DNA from: Saccharophagus degradans 2-40 | GTDB taxonomy: Bacteria > Pseudomonadota > Gammaproteobacteria > Pseudomonadales > Cellvibrionaceae | Assembly (NCBI RefSeq): GCF_000013665.1 | Contig: NC_007912.1 | Span: forward strand, 1,054,001-1,118,000 | Length of the DNA: 64,000 bases | Direction of reading: 5' to 3' | Shown: one piece after another, positions 8,863-18,003 of the stretch | How the letters are laid out: every line of letters begins with the position of its first letter | Position numbering within the stretch: the stretch's first letter is position 1 | Notes under the pieces: generated by a model | What the model was told of the DNA's origin: nothing | Database searches by the model: none | Seen by the model: the letters and a program-made list of their open reading frames with translations, nothing else | Position numbers and translations under genes: made by a program

Positions 8863-10791
8863 GTGTCTCTTCTGCGTCGGCTAGTTCTAGCCATTACTGT
8901 AATGATTATTGCCCTGCTGGCTGCCAATGTGGTGGTGGGGGTGTACAACGCTCGCAGCTATTTCTCTCACCAGTTACAGGCTTTGGCAGAAGATACCGCC
9001 ACCTCGCTTGGTTTAACTATTTCCCATGCCGCAAAAGATAAAGATCTCGCTCAAGTAGAGCTGATGATTAACGTAATTTTTGATCGCGGCTACTACCAAT
9101 CTATTACCTACAGCGATATGCAAGGCAAGGTTGTGGTGTCGCGCTCGCGTGAAATTCGCATTGAAGGTGTGCCACAGTGGTTTATAGACTGGATTGTGAT
9201 TCCGCAGCGCGCGGGCACCGCCGAGGTGGTGTCGGGCTGGTTTAGGTTGGGGGAGCTGCGCGTGCAAACGCACCCCGGCTACGCCTACCGCGATTTGTGG
9301 CGGGTGTTTACCGAGCAGTTGTGGTTGTTCTTTTTTACCGCCGTGCTGTGTTATGGCTTGGCCGGCTTGGGGTTAAAGTATTTACTGCGCCCGTTAAAGC
9401 GGTTGGAAGATCAGGCCGACGCTATTTGCCGCAAGGAATTCCCTGTGCAGGAAACGTTGCCCAATACGCCGGAGTTGCGCCGAATGGTTGTGGCCATGAA
9501 TCGCATGGTGAGCAAAATAAAAGATATGTTTCAGCAGCAGGTAAACCTTACCGAAGAGCTGCGCCGAGAGGCGTCTATTGATGCGCTTACCGGCTTGCCA
9601 AATAGGGATGAATTTAACGCTCAGCTAAAGGCGTGGTTGGAATCGGACCACGGTGGCGGTATGGCTGCATTGGTAATAGTGCACGTGGCGGACTTGCAAA
9701 GCTTGAACGACACGCATGGCCGCGAAAAAAGCGATGGTTGGTTGCAGCAAATAGCAAAAGTCATAGAGCATTGCTCGTCTGCTTGGCCCAGCAGTATTTT
9801 GGCGCGCCGCACCGGCTGCGATTTTTGCTGGTTTGTACCCAGCGTAGCCGAGCGAGAGTTAAACGCACTCGCAACCGATTTAGTTACCCGCATTAAATTG
9901 CTGGAGTTTGCCGAAGTTGGCAAATTTAATGTGGGTATAGCCGTGAGCGCGCAAGTGGATTCGTTACCTGCATTGCTGGGCACCGCAGATGCGGCATTGC
10001 GCCAAAGTACCAGTTTGGGCGACGGTGAATGGGTGGTTATGCCGCTGGGCAATAAAACGATTCAGCGCGCAGCCGGTGACTGGCGCCCCTTCTTAGAAAA
10101 CGTAATAAATAACCAATTGCTTTCACTGCACGCCCAGCCCATTGTGGCTCGCAGTGGAGAAAGCCCGATTTACGCAGAAGTGTTATCGCGCATTCAAGAT
10201 GGCGATGATCTAATCAATGCGGGTGTTTTCTGGCCGCTTGTAGAGCGATTTAAATTAGAAGCTGCAATGGATCGCTCGGTACTGCTTGCGCTTACTCAGC
10301 ACTTAGCGCAATCTGATCCTCAGTCGCGGCGCTGTTTTGGTGTGAATTTGTCGCCCATGTCGCTTTTCAACCTTGAGTTTACCGAGTGGTTGGAACGAGA
10401 AATACTGGCGTCACCTTGTGCATCAAGACTAGTTATAGAAATACCCGAGCGCGCACTTAAGCGCACTGGTGGCTTGCCCGAAATTGTATTCAAACTGGCC
10501 GCTGGGGGTGTGCGCATTGCACTGGATAGGTTCGGCTTAATGCCTGCGGCGTTGGGTAGTTTGCAGAATTTGCCGTTAACTTATGTAAAAATAGATCGGC
10601 GTTTTATTTCCGGTATTGATAGCCACAAGCAAAATCAGTTTTATGTACGCAATCTGGTACAAATTGCACAAAGTTGTGATATTGAAGTGATTGCCGAAGG
10701 GGTGGAAACCTCCGCGGAATGGCGCGTACTTGGGGAACTTGGCGTTGGAGTGGGGCAGGGTTACCTGTTTGCCGAGCCTACAAAAATTTAG
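8863..10791 (+). CDS. LapD-like transmembrane receptor with degenerate GGDEF and EAL domains
   Basis: 642 aa with the LapD architecture: membrane segment (about 8-28), a periplasmic LapD/MoxY-type domain (about 29-150), a second membrane segment (about 150-172), a HAMP-like linker (RPLKRLEDQADAICRKEFP), GGDEF (about 238-395) and EAL (about 405-640). Both enzyme signatures are broken: the GGDEF site reads TGCDF (about 317-321) and the EAL site reads EVL (439-441), with DRFG in place of DDFG. LapD of Pseudomonas is similarly degenerate and binds c-di-GMP to sequester the protease LapG. Start GTG 8863, with AATAAGGG upstream. No lapG or lapA lies in the window, so the partner is unknown. Confidence 0.88.
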   Translation: MSLLRRLVLAITVMIIALLAANVVVGVYNARSYFSHQLQALAEDTATSLGLTISHAAKDKDLAQVELMINVIFDRGYYQSITYSDMQGKVVVSRSREIRIEGVPQWFIDWIVIPQRAGTAEVVSGWFRLGELRVQTHPGYAYRDLWRVFTEQLWLFFFTAVLCYGLAGLGLKYLLRPLKRLEDQADAICRKEFPVQETLPNTPELRRMVVAMNRMVSKIKDMFQQQVNLTEELRREASIDALTGLPNRDEFNAQLKAWLESDHGGGMAALVIVHVADLQSLNDTHGREKSDGWLQQIAKVIEHCSSAWPSSILARRTGCDFCWFVPSVAERELNALATDLVTRIKLLEFAEVGKFNVGIAVSAQVDSLPALLGTADAALRQSTSLGDGEWVVMPLGNKTIQRAAGDWRPFLENVINNQLLSLHAQPIVARSGESPIYAEVLSRIQDGDDLINAGVFWPLVERFKLEAAMDRSVLLALTQHLAQSDPQSRRCFGVNLSPMSLFNLEFTEWLEREILASPCASRLVIEIPERALKRTGGLPEIVFKLAAGGVRIALDRFGLMPAALGSLQNLPLTYVKIDRRFISGIDSHKQNQFYVRNLVQIAQSCDIEVIAEGVETSAEWRVLGELGVGVGQGYLFAEPTKI

Positions 10792-10833
10792 CGGTGCACG
10801 CCTGTGTTGCACTGCGCAACTCATTGGGGTGTT

Positions 10834-11271
10834 ATGTTTCGTTTAATTGGCGTGTGTATTTTGGTTCTTGTGGGTTTTACCGGCTGCGGACAAAAGCCTA
10901 ACCCAGAAAGTGTTATTGTTAAAAATGCGTTTATGTATCCCCCCGTACCGGGCAGCCAAGTGGGGGCTATTTATATGGTATTGGAAAACCAAACCTCGTC
11001 CCCCATTGTAGTGAACTATATCCATACAACCATTGCGGATAGAGTTGAAGTTCATCAGCACATACATGAAGATGGCATGATGAAAATGCGTCAGGCGAAG
11101 CATTTAAAAATTCCCGCCAAGCAAAAACAGCTATTTGAACCCGGCGGCTACCACCTAATGGTGTTTGATTTTTATGAACCCATCACTGCCGGCAGCCGGT
11201 TTACGCTCGTAATAGAGTTTGAGGGTGGCCAGCGCGTTGAAGCGCCAGTAGATGTGCGACCACAAGGATAG
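10834..11271 (+). CDS. PCu(A)C-family copper chaperone lipoprotein
   Basis: Periplasmic copper carrier of the type that delivers Cu(I) to cytochrome oxidase assembly. Taking ATG 10834 gives a normal N-terminus, MFRLIGVCILVLVGFTGCG, with a lipobox Cys; an earlier in-frame ATG at 10804 would only prepend ten residues before the signal peptide. The copper motif is present: VEVHQHIHEDGMMKMRQ (His, Met) and YHLMVFDF (final H-x-M). It lies 43 bp after the LapD-like gene and 9 bp before the DUF2333 gene, so co-transcription is likely. No oxidase genes are adjacent. Confidence 0.9.
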   Translation: MFRLIGVCILVLVGFTGCGQKPNPESVIVKNAFMYPPVPGSQVGAIYMVLENQTSSPIVVNYIHTTIADRVEVHQHIHEDGMMKMRQAKHLKIPAKQKQLFEPGGYHLMVFDFYEPITAGSRFTLVIEFEGGQRVEAPVDVRPQG

Positions 11272-11279
11272 GAGTAAAC

Positions 11280-12353
11280 ATGTTAAATAAAGTTGTACAG
11301 TGGCCCGTTAAAATTAAAGATCGGGTAGTGGGTTTATGGCAAGGCTCTGGTGACGAAGCTGTAGAATCCAAAAGTTGGATTAAACTCGGTGTGGCTGCAC
11401 TGGTATCGCTGCTAGTAATAGCGCTTATTACCGGTATTTTTTGGAGCACCGAACCTGCCCCGTTTTCTGTTCACGATAACGCACTAGAAAGCGTTGCTGG
11501 CGACGAAACTAAACTTGTTACCGGTGTAGCGACAACGGCAACGCTTATTCGCATATCCGATACCTTGCTGTCTAAGCGCGGCGGTTATCTTTCTAACGAT
11601 GCTATTCCGCCCGGTGTTTGGTTAGACAATATTCCCAGTTGGGAGTTTGGTGTACTTGTACAAGTGCGCGATATGAACAAAGCGATGCGCGAAGCCTTCT
11701 CTCGCTCGCAATCACAGTCCACGGAAGATAAAGACTTAGCGCTAGCCGAATCGCGCTTTAATTTTGATAACCGCAGTTGGTTGCTGCCGCCCACAGAGGG
11801 GCAGTACAAAGAAGGTATCGAGTATCTGCAAGCTTATTTAGATAGGTTGGTGGATGAAGATCAGCAAAATGCTCAGTTTTATGCCCGTGCCGACAACTTG
11901 CGCTATTGGTTGTCTACTGTCGAGTCTCGTTTGGGCAGTCTTTCCCAGCGTTTAAGTGCCAGTGTTGGCCAAAAGCGATTAAATACCGATTTAGCCGGCG
12001 ACTCTGAAGCAACTCAAGCCACCAGTGCACCGAGCGAGATGGTTGTAAAAACACCGTGGAACAGAATTGATAACGAATTCTACGAGGCGCGCGGCAGTGC
12101 TTGGGCATTAATTCACATGTTAAAAGCAATAGAAGTGGATTTTGCCGATGTGCTAGAAAAGAAAAATGCGCGGGTAAGCATCCAGCAAATTATTCGCGAA
12201 TTAGAAGCCACTCAGCAAACGGTATATAGCCCTATGATATTGAATGGTAGCGGCTTTGGCGTATTGACCAATCACTCATTGGTTATGGCCTCCTATATCT
12301 CGCGTGCCAATGCAGCCATTATTGATTTACGCGAGTTGTTGTCGCAAGGTTAG
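11280..12353 (+). CDS. DUF2333 family membrane protein
   Basis: 357 aa. A single membrane segment near the N-terminus (about 39-59: GVAALVSLLVIALITGIFW) is followed by a mostly helical soluble part. Family-like stretches include GGYLSNDAIPPGVWLDNIPS WEFGVL (residues about 99-124) and a C-terminal block with WALIHMLKAIEVDFADVL. The function of DUF2333 proteins is not established. AGGAGT sits just before ATG 11280, and a strong hairpin terminator follows the gene. Confidence 0.85.
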   Translation: MLNKVVQWPVKIKDRVVGLWQGSGDEAVESKSWIKLGVAALVSLLVIALITGIFWSTEPAPFSVHDNALESVAGDETKLVTGVATTATLIRISDTLLSKRGGYLSNDAIPPGVWLDNIPSWEFGVLVQVRDMNKAMREAFSRSQSQSTEDKDLALAESRFNFDNRSWLLPPTEGQYKEGIEYLQAYLDRLVDEDQQNAQFYARADNLRYWLSTVESRLGSLSQRLSASVGQKRLNTDLAGDSEATQATSAPSEMVVKTPWNRIDNEFYEARGSAWALIHMLKAIEVDFADVLEKKNARVSIQQIIRELEATQQTVYSPMILNGSGFGVLTNHSLVMASYISRANAAIIDLRELLSQG

Positions 12354-12382
12354 CGTTTAATTTATTCGCAAGCGTTAAAATT

Positions 12383-12419
12383 AAAAGCCCCTGTTAGTTA
12401 AGCTATCAGGGGCTTTTTT
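12383..12419. terminator. Bidirectional intrinsic terminator
   Basis: Stem AAAAGCCCCTG (12383-12393) with CAGGGGCTTTT (12407-12417), followed by T's on the plus strand; the minus strand also runs into TTTTAATTTT. It serves the converging DUF2333 (plus) and kinase (minus) genes. Confidence 0.9.
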
Positions 12420-12452
12420 ATGAGGCCTAAAGTTTTAGTGCCAGTATAGGGT

Positions 12453-13439
12453 TTAGCCTAGCAGCTCTTTGTGTTGTTCTGGGCGCAGGCGCGGCCCAAA
12501 TTGAGATACAACTACCGAGGCCGCTTTGCTAGCAAGGTCGCCAGCTTGTTGGAAGCTCATGTTGTTGGTTAAGCCATATAAAAAAGCACCGGCAAACATA
12601 TCGCCTGCTCCGTTGGTATCCACTGGGGTAACCTTGTGTGCCGCAACCGTTATAAACTGCTCGCCATCAAATAGCAGTGCGCCTTTGGCGCCTTGGGTAA
12701 TGGCAAAGGCCTTGGCGCATTGCTTAAGCGCTTCTGCGGCTGTTTCTACGGTATCGCAGCCGGTGTATTGCAGCGCTTCGGCTTCGTTGCAAAACAGCAT
12801 GTCTACGCCGTCGCCAATCATCTCTACTAGTCCATCTTTAAAGAAATTAACAATGGCGGGGTCGGAAAGGCTTAGTGCTGTTTTAACGCCTTTGGCCTCG
12901 GCGAGTTCGCGCAGCTTGATTGCGGCTGGGCGGCCGGTTGCCGATGTTACTAGGTAACCTTCTATATAAGCCCACTCAGACTCAGCCAGTGCCTGCTCAT
13001 CAATATCATCTACCGATAGTGTTTCGCTAATGCCCAAGAAGGTGTTCATAGTGCGCTCGGCGTCTGGGGTAATAAACACTAAGCATTTACCGGTGGTGCC
13101 ACTCGGTTCACCATTCTTTTCGTAATAGCTCACACCGGCTTCGGCTAAGTCGTTAAGGTAAAACTTGCCGTTCTCGTCATTGGCGACGCGGCAGCTATAA
13201 AACGTTTTAGCGCCAAAATAGCTTGCCGCAATAATGCTGTTGGCAGCCGAACCACCGCTTGCGCGCTTAGATGCGGCAACATGCTTGGAAAGGGTGCGTA
13301 TAAGCTGCGCTTGTCTGGCTTCATCAACCAAGGTCATTACACCCTTATCAATGCGTAAATCCTTTAGGTCTAGGTCTGTTACTTCAATTTCAGTATCTAC
13401 TAGCGCTGCGCCTAGGCCGTATATTTGGTATGTGGGCAT
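12453..13439 (-). CDS. PfkB-family carbohydrate/nucleoside kinase (adenosine kinase-like)
   Basis: 328-aa ribokinase-fold kinase. It shows the N-terminal GLGAALVDTEIEV, the substrate-binding GGSAANSIIAASYFG, and signature 2 VDTNGAGDMFAGAFLYG with the catalytic Asp and anion hole. Overall it looks like the adenosine-kinase subgroup of the PfkB family, often annotated as adenosine kinase in these bacteria, but the true substrate (adenosine, inosine-guanosine or a sugar) cannot be fixed from sequence. The ATG at 13439 has AGGAAAC upstream. It appears monocistronic. Confidence 0.85.
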   Translation of the reverse strand: MPTYQIYGLGAALVDTEIEVTDLDLKDLRIDKGVMTLVDEARQAQLIRTLSKHVAASKRASGGSAANSIIAASYFGAKTFYSCRVANDENGKFYLNDLAEAGVSYYEKNGEPSGTTGKCLVFITPDAERTMNTFLGISETLSVDDIDEQALAESEWAYIEGYLVTSATGRPAAIKLRELAEAKGVKTALSLSDPAIVNFFKDGLVEMIGDGVDMLFCNEAEALQYTGCDTVETAAEALKQCAKAFAITQGAKGALLFDGEQFITVAAHKVTPVDTNGAGDMFAGAFLYGLTNNMSFQQAGDLASKAASVVVSQFGPRLRPEQHKELLG

Positions 13440-13757
13440 GAATAAGGTTTCCTGCGTTTAAAACTTTCAATGGTTATTTTGTGAGAATAGGTGTCACTTT
13501 CTTACATCTAAGGTATTATTTTTGCACTAAAGTATGAGTAGTGGCAGTGAATTAGCTAGAAGTTGGTTCAATTGTGGCCGAAATATAATCAGAGCCGCGG
13601 AATTCCAGCTATATTCACTATACTGCTTAAAAACGATAAGAAAGGTGCAATTCTAACCACCTAGCTTTTATTTACTAGCGTTTTAAGTATTCAAGCTGCT
13701 GTTTGGCTCGCCAAGGCTGTTATGCCGCGAGCAAATAGGGGCCACCAGAGGGGTTTT
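13440..13757. other. Divergent intergenic region, kinase / DUF1631
   Basis: 318 bp without a credible gene. A -10-like TATACT lies at 13619-13624 but no convincing -35 is at the right distance. An AGAGGGG ribosome-binding site for the DUF1631 gene lies at its right edge. I see no repeat or stable hairpin. Confidence 0.5.
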
Positions 13758-16052
13758 ATGTCTAGGCTGATACGTGATAAAAACAATGGCACGACTACCA
13801 CGTCGGATGATGGCGAGACCGCGCATTTGCTATTGCCTCTTTCCAGCTCTGCTGTGGTATCCCACCTAAAAGCCTGCCAAAGCTTAGCTGCTAACCATTC
13901 TAAAGAAGCCTTTCACAACTATTTAAAAGTGTTAGACGACGCCCTCTCGGTTGAAATCAAAAATGCTAAAACTAACCAAGAAGCACAAGAATTGGGCGAG
14001 GTGCAGCGTCAGTTGCGCCAAAATCACGCAGATTTAGAGCGCTACTTTTGCGGCTATTTGGCCGAGGGCTTCGTAAAGTTTAAAAAGCGCGAGTTAAATA
14101 CCAATATTGGCGTGGCCGATGAGGCGGACTTAGAGAACTTATCCCTTGTAGGTAATGAAGAGCTTGAAGAGACGATTGCTATTTCGGCTATCACTCAGCG
14201 CGCAGAATCTTACTTTGCCGAACCGCTGTGGGCGTTGAACCAGCGCTTTGCAGTGTTGAACGGCGGTGAACATGTTACGGAATCTAACAACCCTGCATCC
14301 CCCATTCAGTTTTGCGAGTCGCTGCGTAAAGCTATTCGCTTAATACCTATGGATGGCCAAGTGAAGAACTTGGCGTACAAGCTGTACGACGATCAGCTTA
14401 TTACGCTTATGCGCCAAATAAGTGAAGACTTAAACCTTTATTTAAAGCAGCAGGGCATTCTGCCGCATTTAAAGTTTACTGCGCCGCAAGGGGCCGCGCC
14501 CAAGTCGGCACTGGCGGATGATCAAGATTCCGCCGCACCAAGCCCACAAGAGCAAGTGCAAGATGCCCAAGGGCGCTCTGGCCAAGAAGCGGAGTTATCG
14601 CCAGAGGATTACCAAAACAATTTACTCTATGCCATTCGCGGTTTGCAAAACCAAATGCTGATGGCCGGCGCTGCCGGTGCGCAAGCGCAACCTGGGCAAG
14701 CAGGGCTGGCCCCAGAAACTATATTGCAAGCCCTTGGCGCTCTACAGGCTCGCACTGGCGGTACACCTGCGGTGCAGGGCGAAAACGGCATGATTATACC
14801 TGTCGATATAAGTATGTTTTCCCAGCAGCTAGCCCAAGAGCTAGAAGAAGAGGGGGAAGACGGCGCCTTCGATCAGAACAGTATGCAAACAATCGACTTG
14901 GTGGGCATGTTGTTTGAGTACATGTTAAATGACGAGAATTTGCCCGATAACGTCAAAGCGATGTTGAGCTATTTACACACGCCATTTTTAAAAATAGCGT
15001 TTGTGGACCCAGGCTTTTTCGAACAAGCCGAGCATCCCGCGCGGGTATTGCTTAACAGCCTTGCCGAAGCTGGTGCCCGCTGGGTAGGTAACGACGGCAC
15101 CTCACAGTACGGCATTTACAACAAAATTAAAGATACGGTTGATCGCATAGTTAAAGATTTCGATAACGATGTGCGCATTATTACCGAGCTGTTAATGGAA
15201 TTTAGCAGCTACACCAAAAATATTACTCGTCGCCAAGAGCTTATGGAGCGGCGCGCCACCGAAAAGGCCCAAGGCGAAGAAAAGCTGCGCGAAGTAAAGC
15301 TTAAAGTAAACGAAGAAGTGCGTTCGCGCACAGAAGGTAAAGAGCTGCCATCTGCTGTGCTGTTGTTCTTACTGCAACCTTGGAGTGATTACCTTTCGTT
15401 TGCACTACTGCGCTATGGCGATCGCTCCGAGAAATGGCAGCGTGCTATTACATTAGTCGACGATTTACTGTGGTGTATCGAGCATGAACATGCCGACGCC
15501 GATAAAGTGCGTCAAAAGGCTATGATTCCCGATATTACCGCAACCGTGGAAAACGGTTTAGAAACCATAGGCTATGATCAAGCCAAGGGTAAAAAATTAC
15601 TCGATGCGTTAGTGCAACTTATTCGCCACGCACTACAGAGTAAAAAGGCCGAGCCTGCGCCCGCGCCAATGCGCGATAAGCTAGAAAAAATAGCGGCCGA
15701 AAAAGCGGGTACAAAACAAGAGAGCAAAGCCGATTGCACTCCAGAAGAAGCGCAAATGGTTGAAAGCCTAAAAATGATTGAGTTTGGTACTTGGTTTGAA
15801 TTTGAAGGTGGCAAACGTTTAAAAGTGGCCTGGTACAACGCGCGCACGTCTCATTACATGCTGGTAGATCAAATGGGTAAGCGTGTAGATATGATGTCTG
15901 GTTTGAACATGGCCCGCCAAATGATTATAGGCAAAGCAAAAATTATTTCGGGTAGCTCTAAACCTTTTTTCGAGCGTGCGCTTGAGAATATTTACCACAA
16001 GCTAAACGAGCAGGCGGAATCCAAAAAGCAGGAAGAGCCAGATGATAAATAA
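13758..16052 (+). CDS. DUF1631 family protein
   Basis: About 764 aa from ATG 13758, preferred because AGAGGGG lies 7 nt upstream; an in-frame ATG at 13722 lacks a site. This is a large, mostly helical cytoplasmic protein with a low-complexity Ala/Gln/Glu-rich linker (near genomic 14500-14790) and a charged coiled-coil segment (near 15230-15340). Its C-terminal block (FGTWFEFEGGKRLKVAWYN) is a PilZ-like beta-barrel element seen in DUF1631 proteins. It overlaps the next gene, a PilZ-like protein, by 11 bp, which argues for a joint, possibly c-di-GMP-linked, role. The family's function is unknown. Confidence 0.85.
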   Translation: MSRLIRDKNNGTTTTSDDGETAHLLLPLSSSAVVSHLKACQSLAANHSKEAFHNYLKVLDDALSVEIKNAKTNQEAQELGEVQRQLRQNHADLERYFCGYLAEGFVKFKKRELNTNIGVADEADLENLSLVGNEELEETIAISAITQRAESYFAEPLWALNQRFAVLNGGEHVTESNNPASPIQFCESLRKAIRLIPMDGQVKNLAYKLYDDQLITLMRQISEDLNLYLKQQGILPHLKFTAPQGAAPKSALADDQDSAAPSPQEQVQDAQGRSGQEAELSPEDYQNNLLYAIRGLQNQMLMAGAAGAQAQPGQAGLAPETILQALGALQARTGGTPAVQGENGMIIPVDISMFSQQLAQELEEEGEDGAFDQNSMQTIDLVGMLFEYMLNDENLPDNVKAMLSYLHTPFLKIAFVDPGFFEQAEHPARVLLNSLAEAGARWVGNDGTSQYGIYNKIKDTVDRIVKDFDNDVRIITELLMEFSSYTKNITRRQELMERRATEKAQGEEKLREVKLKVNEEVRSRTEGKELPSAVLLFLLQPWSDYLSFALLRYGDRSEKWQRAITLVDDLLWCIEHEHADADKVRQKAMIPDITATVENGLETIGYDQAKGKKLLDALVQLIRHALQSKKAEPAPAPMRDKLEKIAAEKAGTKQESKADCTPEEAQMVESLKMIEFGTWFEFEGGKRLKVAWYNARTSHYMLVDQMGKRVDMMSGLNMARQMIIGKAKIISGSSKPFFERALENIYHKLNEQAESKKQEEPDDK

Positions 16053-16392
16053 AGAACAGAATAGTCGCCGCTTAGACAGAGTGGGCGTACAGCAGGAAGT
16101 GGTTGTACGCGATAGCCTTACTGGCCAAAAGCTGGGCCAGTTGGCTAATATTCACTGCGAAGGTTTTATGCTGTTTGGCGATGAAAATGTACAAGAAAAC
16201 CACATTTATCAACTGCACTTAGAGCTTAGCCAGCCAATAAATAATGTAAGCAACCTCTCTATAGGCGCAGAATGTTTATGGCTAAATGCCTCGGGGGACA
16301 ACAGTCAATGTTGGGCTGGGTTCCATATAATCGATATTAGTGATTCAGATAAAACCGTAGTCAACCTAATTGGCAACGACTTAAGCAGTTAG
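16042..16392 (+). CDS. Small PilZ-like domain protein
   Basis: 116 aa. It has a PilZ-type layout: an N-terminal RRLDRVGVQQEVVVRD resembling the RxxxR c-di-GMP switch, then a second element (NIHCEGFML) in the place of the D/N-x-S-x-x-G motif, here with Cys where Ser is usual, and beta strands to the end. It overlaps the DUF1631 gene by 11 bp. Binding of c-di-GMP is likely only if the altered motif is tolerated. Confidence 0.72.
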   Translation: MINKEQNSRRLDRVGVQQEVVVRDSLTGQKLGQLANIHCEGFMLFGDENVQENHIYQLHLELSQPINNVSNLSIGAECLWLNASGDNSQCWAGFHIIDISDSDKTVVNLIGNDLSS

Positions 16393-16569
16393 CTCCTTTG
16401 TACTGAGGCTACTGCTGGCGTCTCTGTTCTAGCTGTGCCGTATAGCACGCACCCATCTACTATCTCAATGCAAGCCTCCTTCTTGTTCTTGCTCCTGCTT
16501 TCGATACGGCCCGTATTGCGGGGCACATATACTTGTCGATCAGTTTTCGTAGACAAAGAGATTTATTTA

Positions 16570-16590
16570 TAGTAATTTTGACTATTACTA
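16570..16590. promoter_or_regulatory. Palindrome upstream of GH43 gene
   Basis: TAGTAAT (16570-16576) and ATTACTA (16584-16590) are perfect inverted halves separated by 7 nt, 93 bp before the GH43 start. The spacing suits a dimeric regulator's operator. The rest of the 290-bp gap (16393-16682) shows no gene. Confidence 0.4.
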
Positions 16591-16682
16591 AGTGTTGCCG
16601 CTCATTTCACCTACACCATGCAACATTAAACGGGTGAGAGGGAGTACGGTAGCCAACAATAAAACAGGTGGAGAGCTAAACC

Positions 16683-17840
16683 ATGCCAGAACATACGCGT
16701 AAGCGCTTACTATCAACCTTAGGCCTAGCTTTATCGGGCACAGCTATAACCCTAACGCTTGTGGGGTGCGGTAAAGACAACCCCGCAACTCAAACAGAAG
16801 GCAGCCACAGCGCTGGCCATACAGAAGTTGCCGCAGAACAAACACACGACATAGGCGGCCCAGGCCCTGAGGGCAAGCCAATTAACGACCCGCTTGTTAC
16901 CCACATATACACCGCAGACCCTTCTGCCCATGTGTTTGACGGCAAACTTTATATTTACCCATCGCACGATGTGGAAGCGGGTATTCCGCAAAACGATAAC
17001 GGCGATCACTTCGATATGCGCGATTATCACGTGCTTTCCATGGAAGAGCCTGGTGGCAAAGTCACCGATCACGGCGTAGCCCTTGCGCGCGAAGATGTAG
17101 CTTGGGCTGGTCGCCAACTGTGGGCGCCCGATGCGGCTGAAAAAGACGGCACTTACTACCTGTATTTCCCCATGAAAGATAAGGATGACATCTTCCGCAT
17201 TGGTGTCGCCAGTGGCAGTACCCCTTATGGCCCATTTAAAGCCGAGCCAGAGCCAATGCCCGGCAGCTATAGCATAGACCCAAGCGTATTTCAGGATGGC
17301 GACGACTACTACATGTACATAGGTGGTATTTGGGGCGGCCAGTTGCAGCGTTGGACAACCGGTGAGTACAACCCAGAAGATGTATACCCAGCGGATGACG
17401 AGCCTGCGCTATTACCTAAAATGGCCAAGCTAAGTGCAGATATGAAAAGCTTTGCCGAGCCATTAAGAGACATTCAAATTTTGGATGAAAATGGCGAGCT
17501 AATTAAAGCTGGCGATAACGACCGACGTTTCTTCGAAGCCGCGTGGGTACACAAATATAACGGCAAGTATTACTTGAGCTATTCAACCGGTGACACCCAC
17601 TATATTGTGTATGCCATTGGCGATAACCCATACGGCCCGTTTACTTACCAGGGTGTAGTGCTCAACCCCGTTATTGGTTGGACTAACCATCACTCAATTG
17701 CTGAATTTAAAGGTAAGTGGTATTTGTTCTACCACGATAGTTCGCTTTCCGGTGGTGTAACACATTTGCGCAGCGTGAAAATGACAGAGCTAACTCACAA
17801 CCCAGATGGCACTATCCAAACCATTAATGCCTATAAGTAA
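16683..17840 (+). CDS. Glycoside hydrolase family 43 lipoprotein
   Basis: 385-aa predicted exo-acting beta-xylosidase/alpha-L-arabinofuranosidase-type enzyme. A signal peptide ends with the lipobox LVGC (Cys29), so it should be membrane-anchored. The five-bladed propeller carries the three GH43 acidic residues: Asp79 (TADPSAHV, base), Asp199 (SIDPSVF, pKa modulator) and Glu285 (FFEAAWV, acid). The usual blade sequence YYLYFP is seen, as is a late His (TNHHSIAEF). Start ATG 16683 follows GGTGGAG. No other xylan or arabinan genes are adjacent, and the exact substrate cannot be read from sequence. It fits a plant- or algal-polysaccharide degrader. Confidence 0.9.
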   Translation: MPEHTRKRLLSTLGLALSGTAITLTLVGCGKDNPATQTEGSHSAGHTEVAAEQTHDIGGPGPEGKPINDPLVTHIYTADPSAHVFDGKLYIYPSHDVEAGIPQNDNGDHFDMRDYHVLSMEEPGGKVTDHGVALAREDVAWAGRQLWAPDAAEKDGTYYLYFPMKDKDDIFRIGVASGSTPYGPFKAEPEPMPGSYSIDPSVFQDGDDYYMYIGGIWGGQLQRWTTGEYNPEDVYPADDEPALLPKMAKLSADMKSFAEPLRDIQILDENGELIKAGDNDRRFFEAAWVHKYNGKYYLSYSTGDTHYIVYAIGDNPYGPFTYQGVVLNPVIGWTNHHSIAEFKGKWYLFYHDSSLSGGVTHLRSVKMTELTHNPDGTIQTINAYK

Positions 17841-17877
17841 CATGAATTTATAGCCTTAATGGCATTGCTAGCCTTTT

Positions 17878-17901
17878 ACTAGCCGCCGCTCGGCGGCTAG
17901 T
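17878..17901. terminator. Strong hairpin after GH43
   Basis: ACTAGCCGCC (17878-17887) and GGCGGCTAGT (17892-17901), a perfect 10-bp stem with a GCTC tetraloop, 38 nt after the GH43 stop. It lacks a U-tract, so it may act as an mRNA 3' stabiliser rather than a classic terminator. Confidence 0.55.
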
Positions 17902-18003
17902 ACCCGCTTACTTCTCGCACTATTTTATTTTTTACCCAAGGAATTCACGCTGGGTGTCGTCCTACTTTTAAACCATGGTGGAACGATACTGGGATTAGGG
18001 TAA

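Noticed and set aside
17940-18003. Autoregulated ECF promoter before the sigma gene
   Set aside because: GGAATT at 17940 and CGTC about 13 nt later look tempting, but the spacing is shorter than the usual 15-17 nt and the match is loose.
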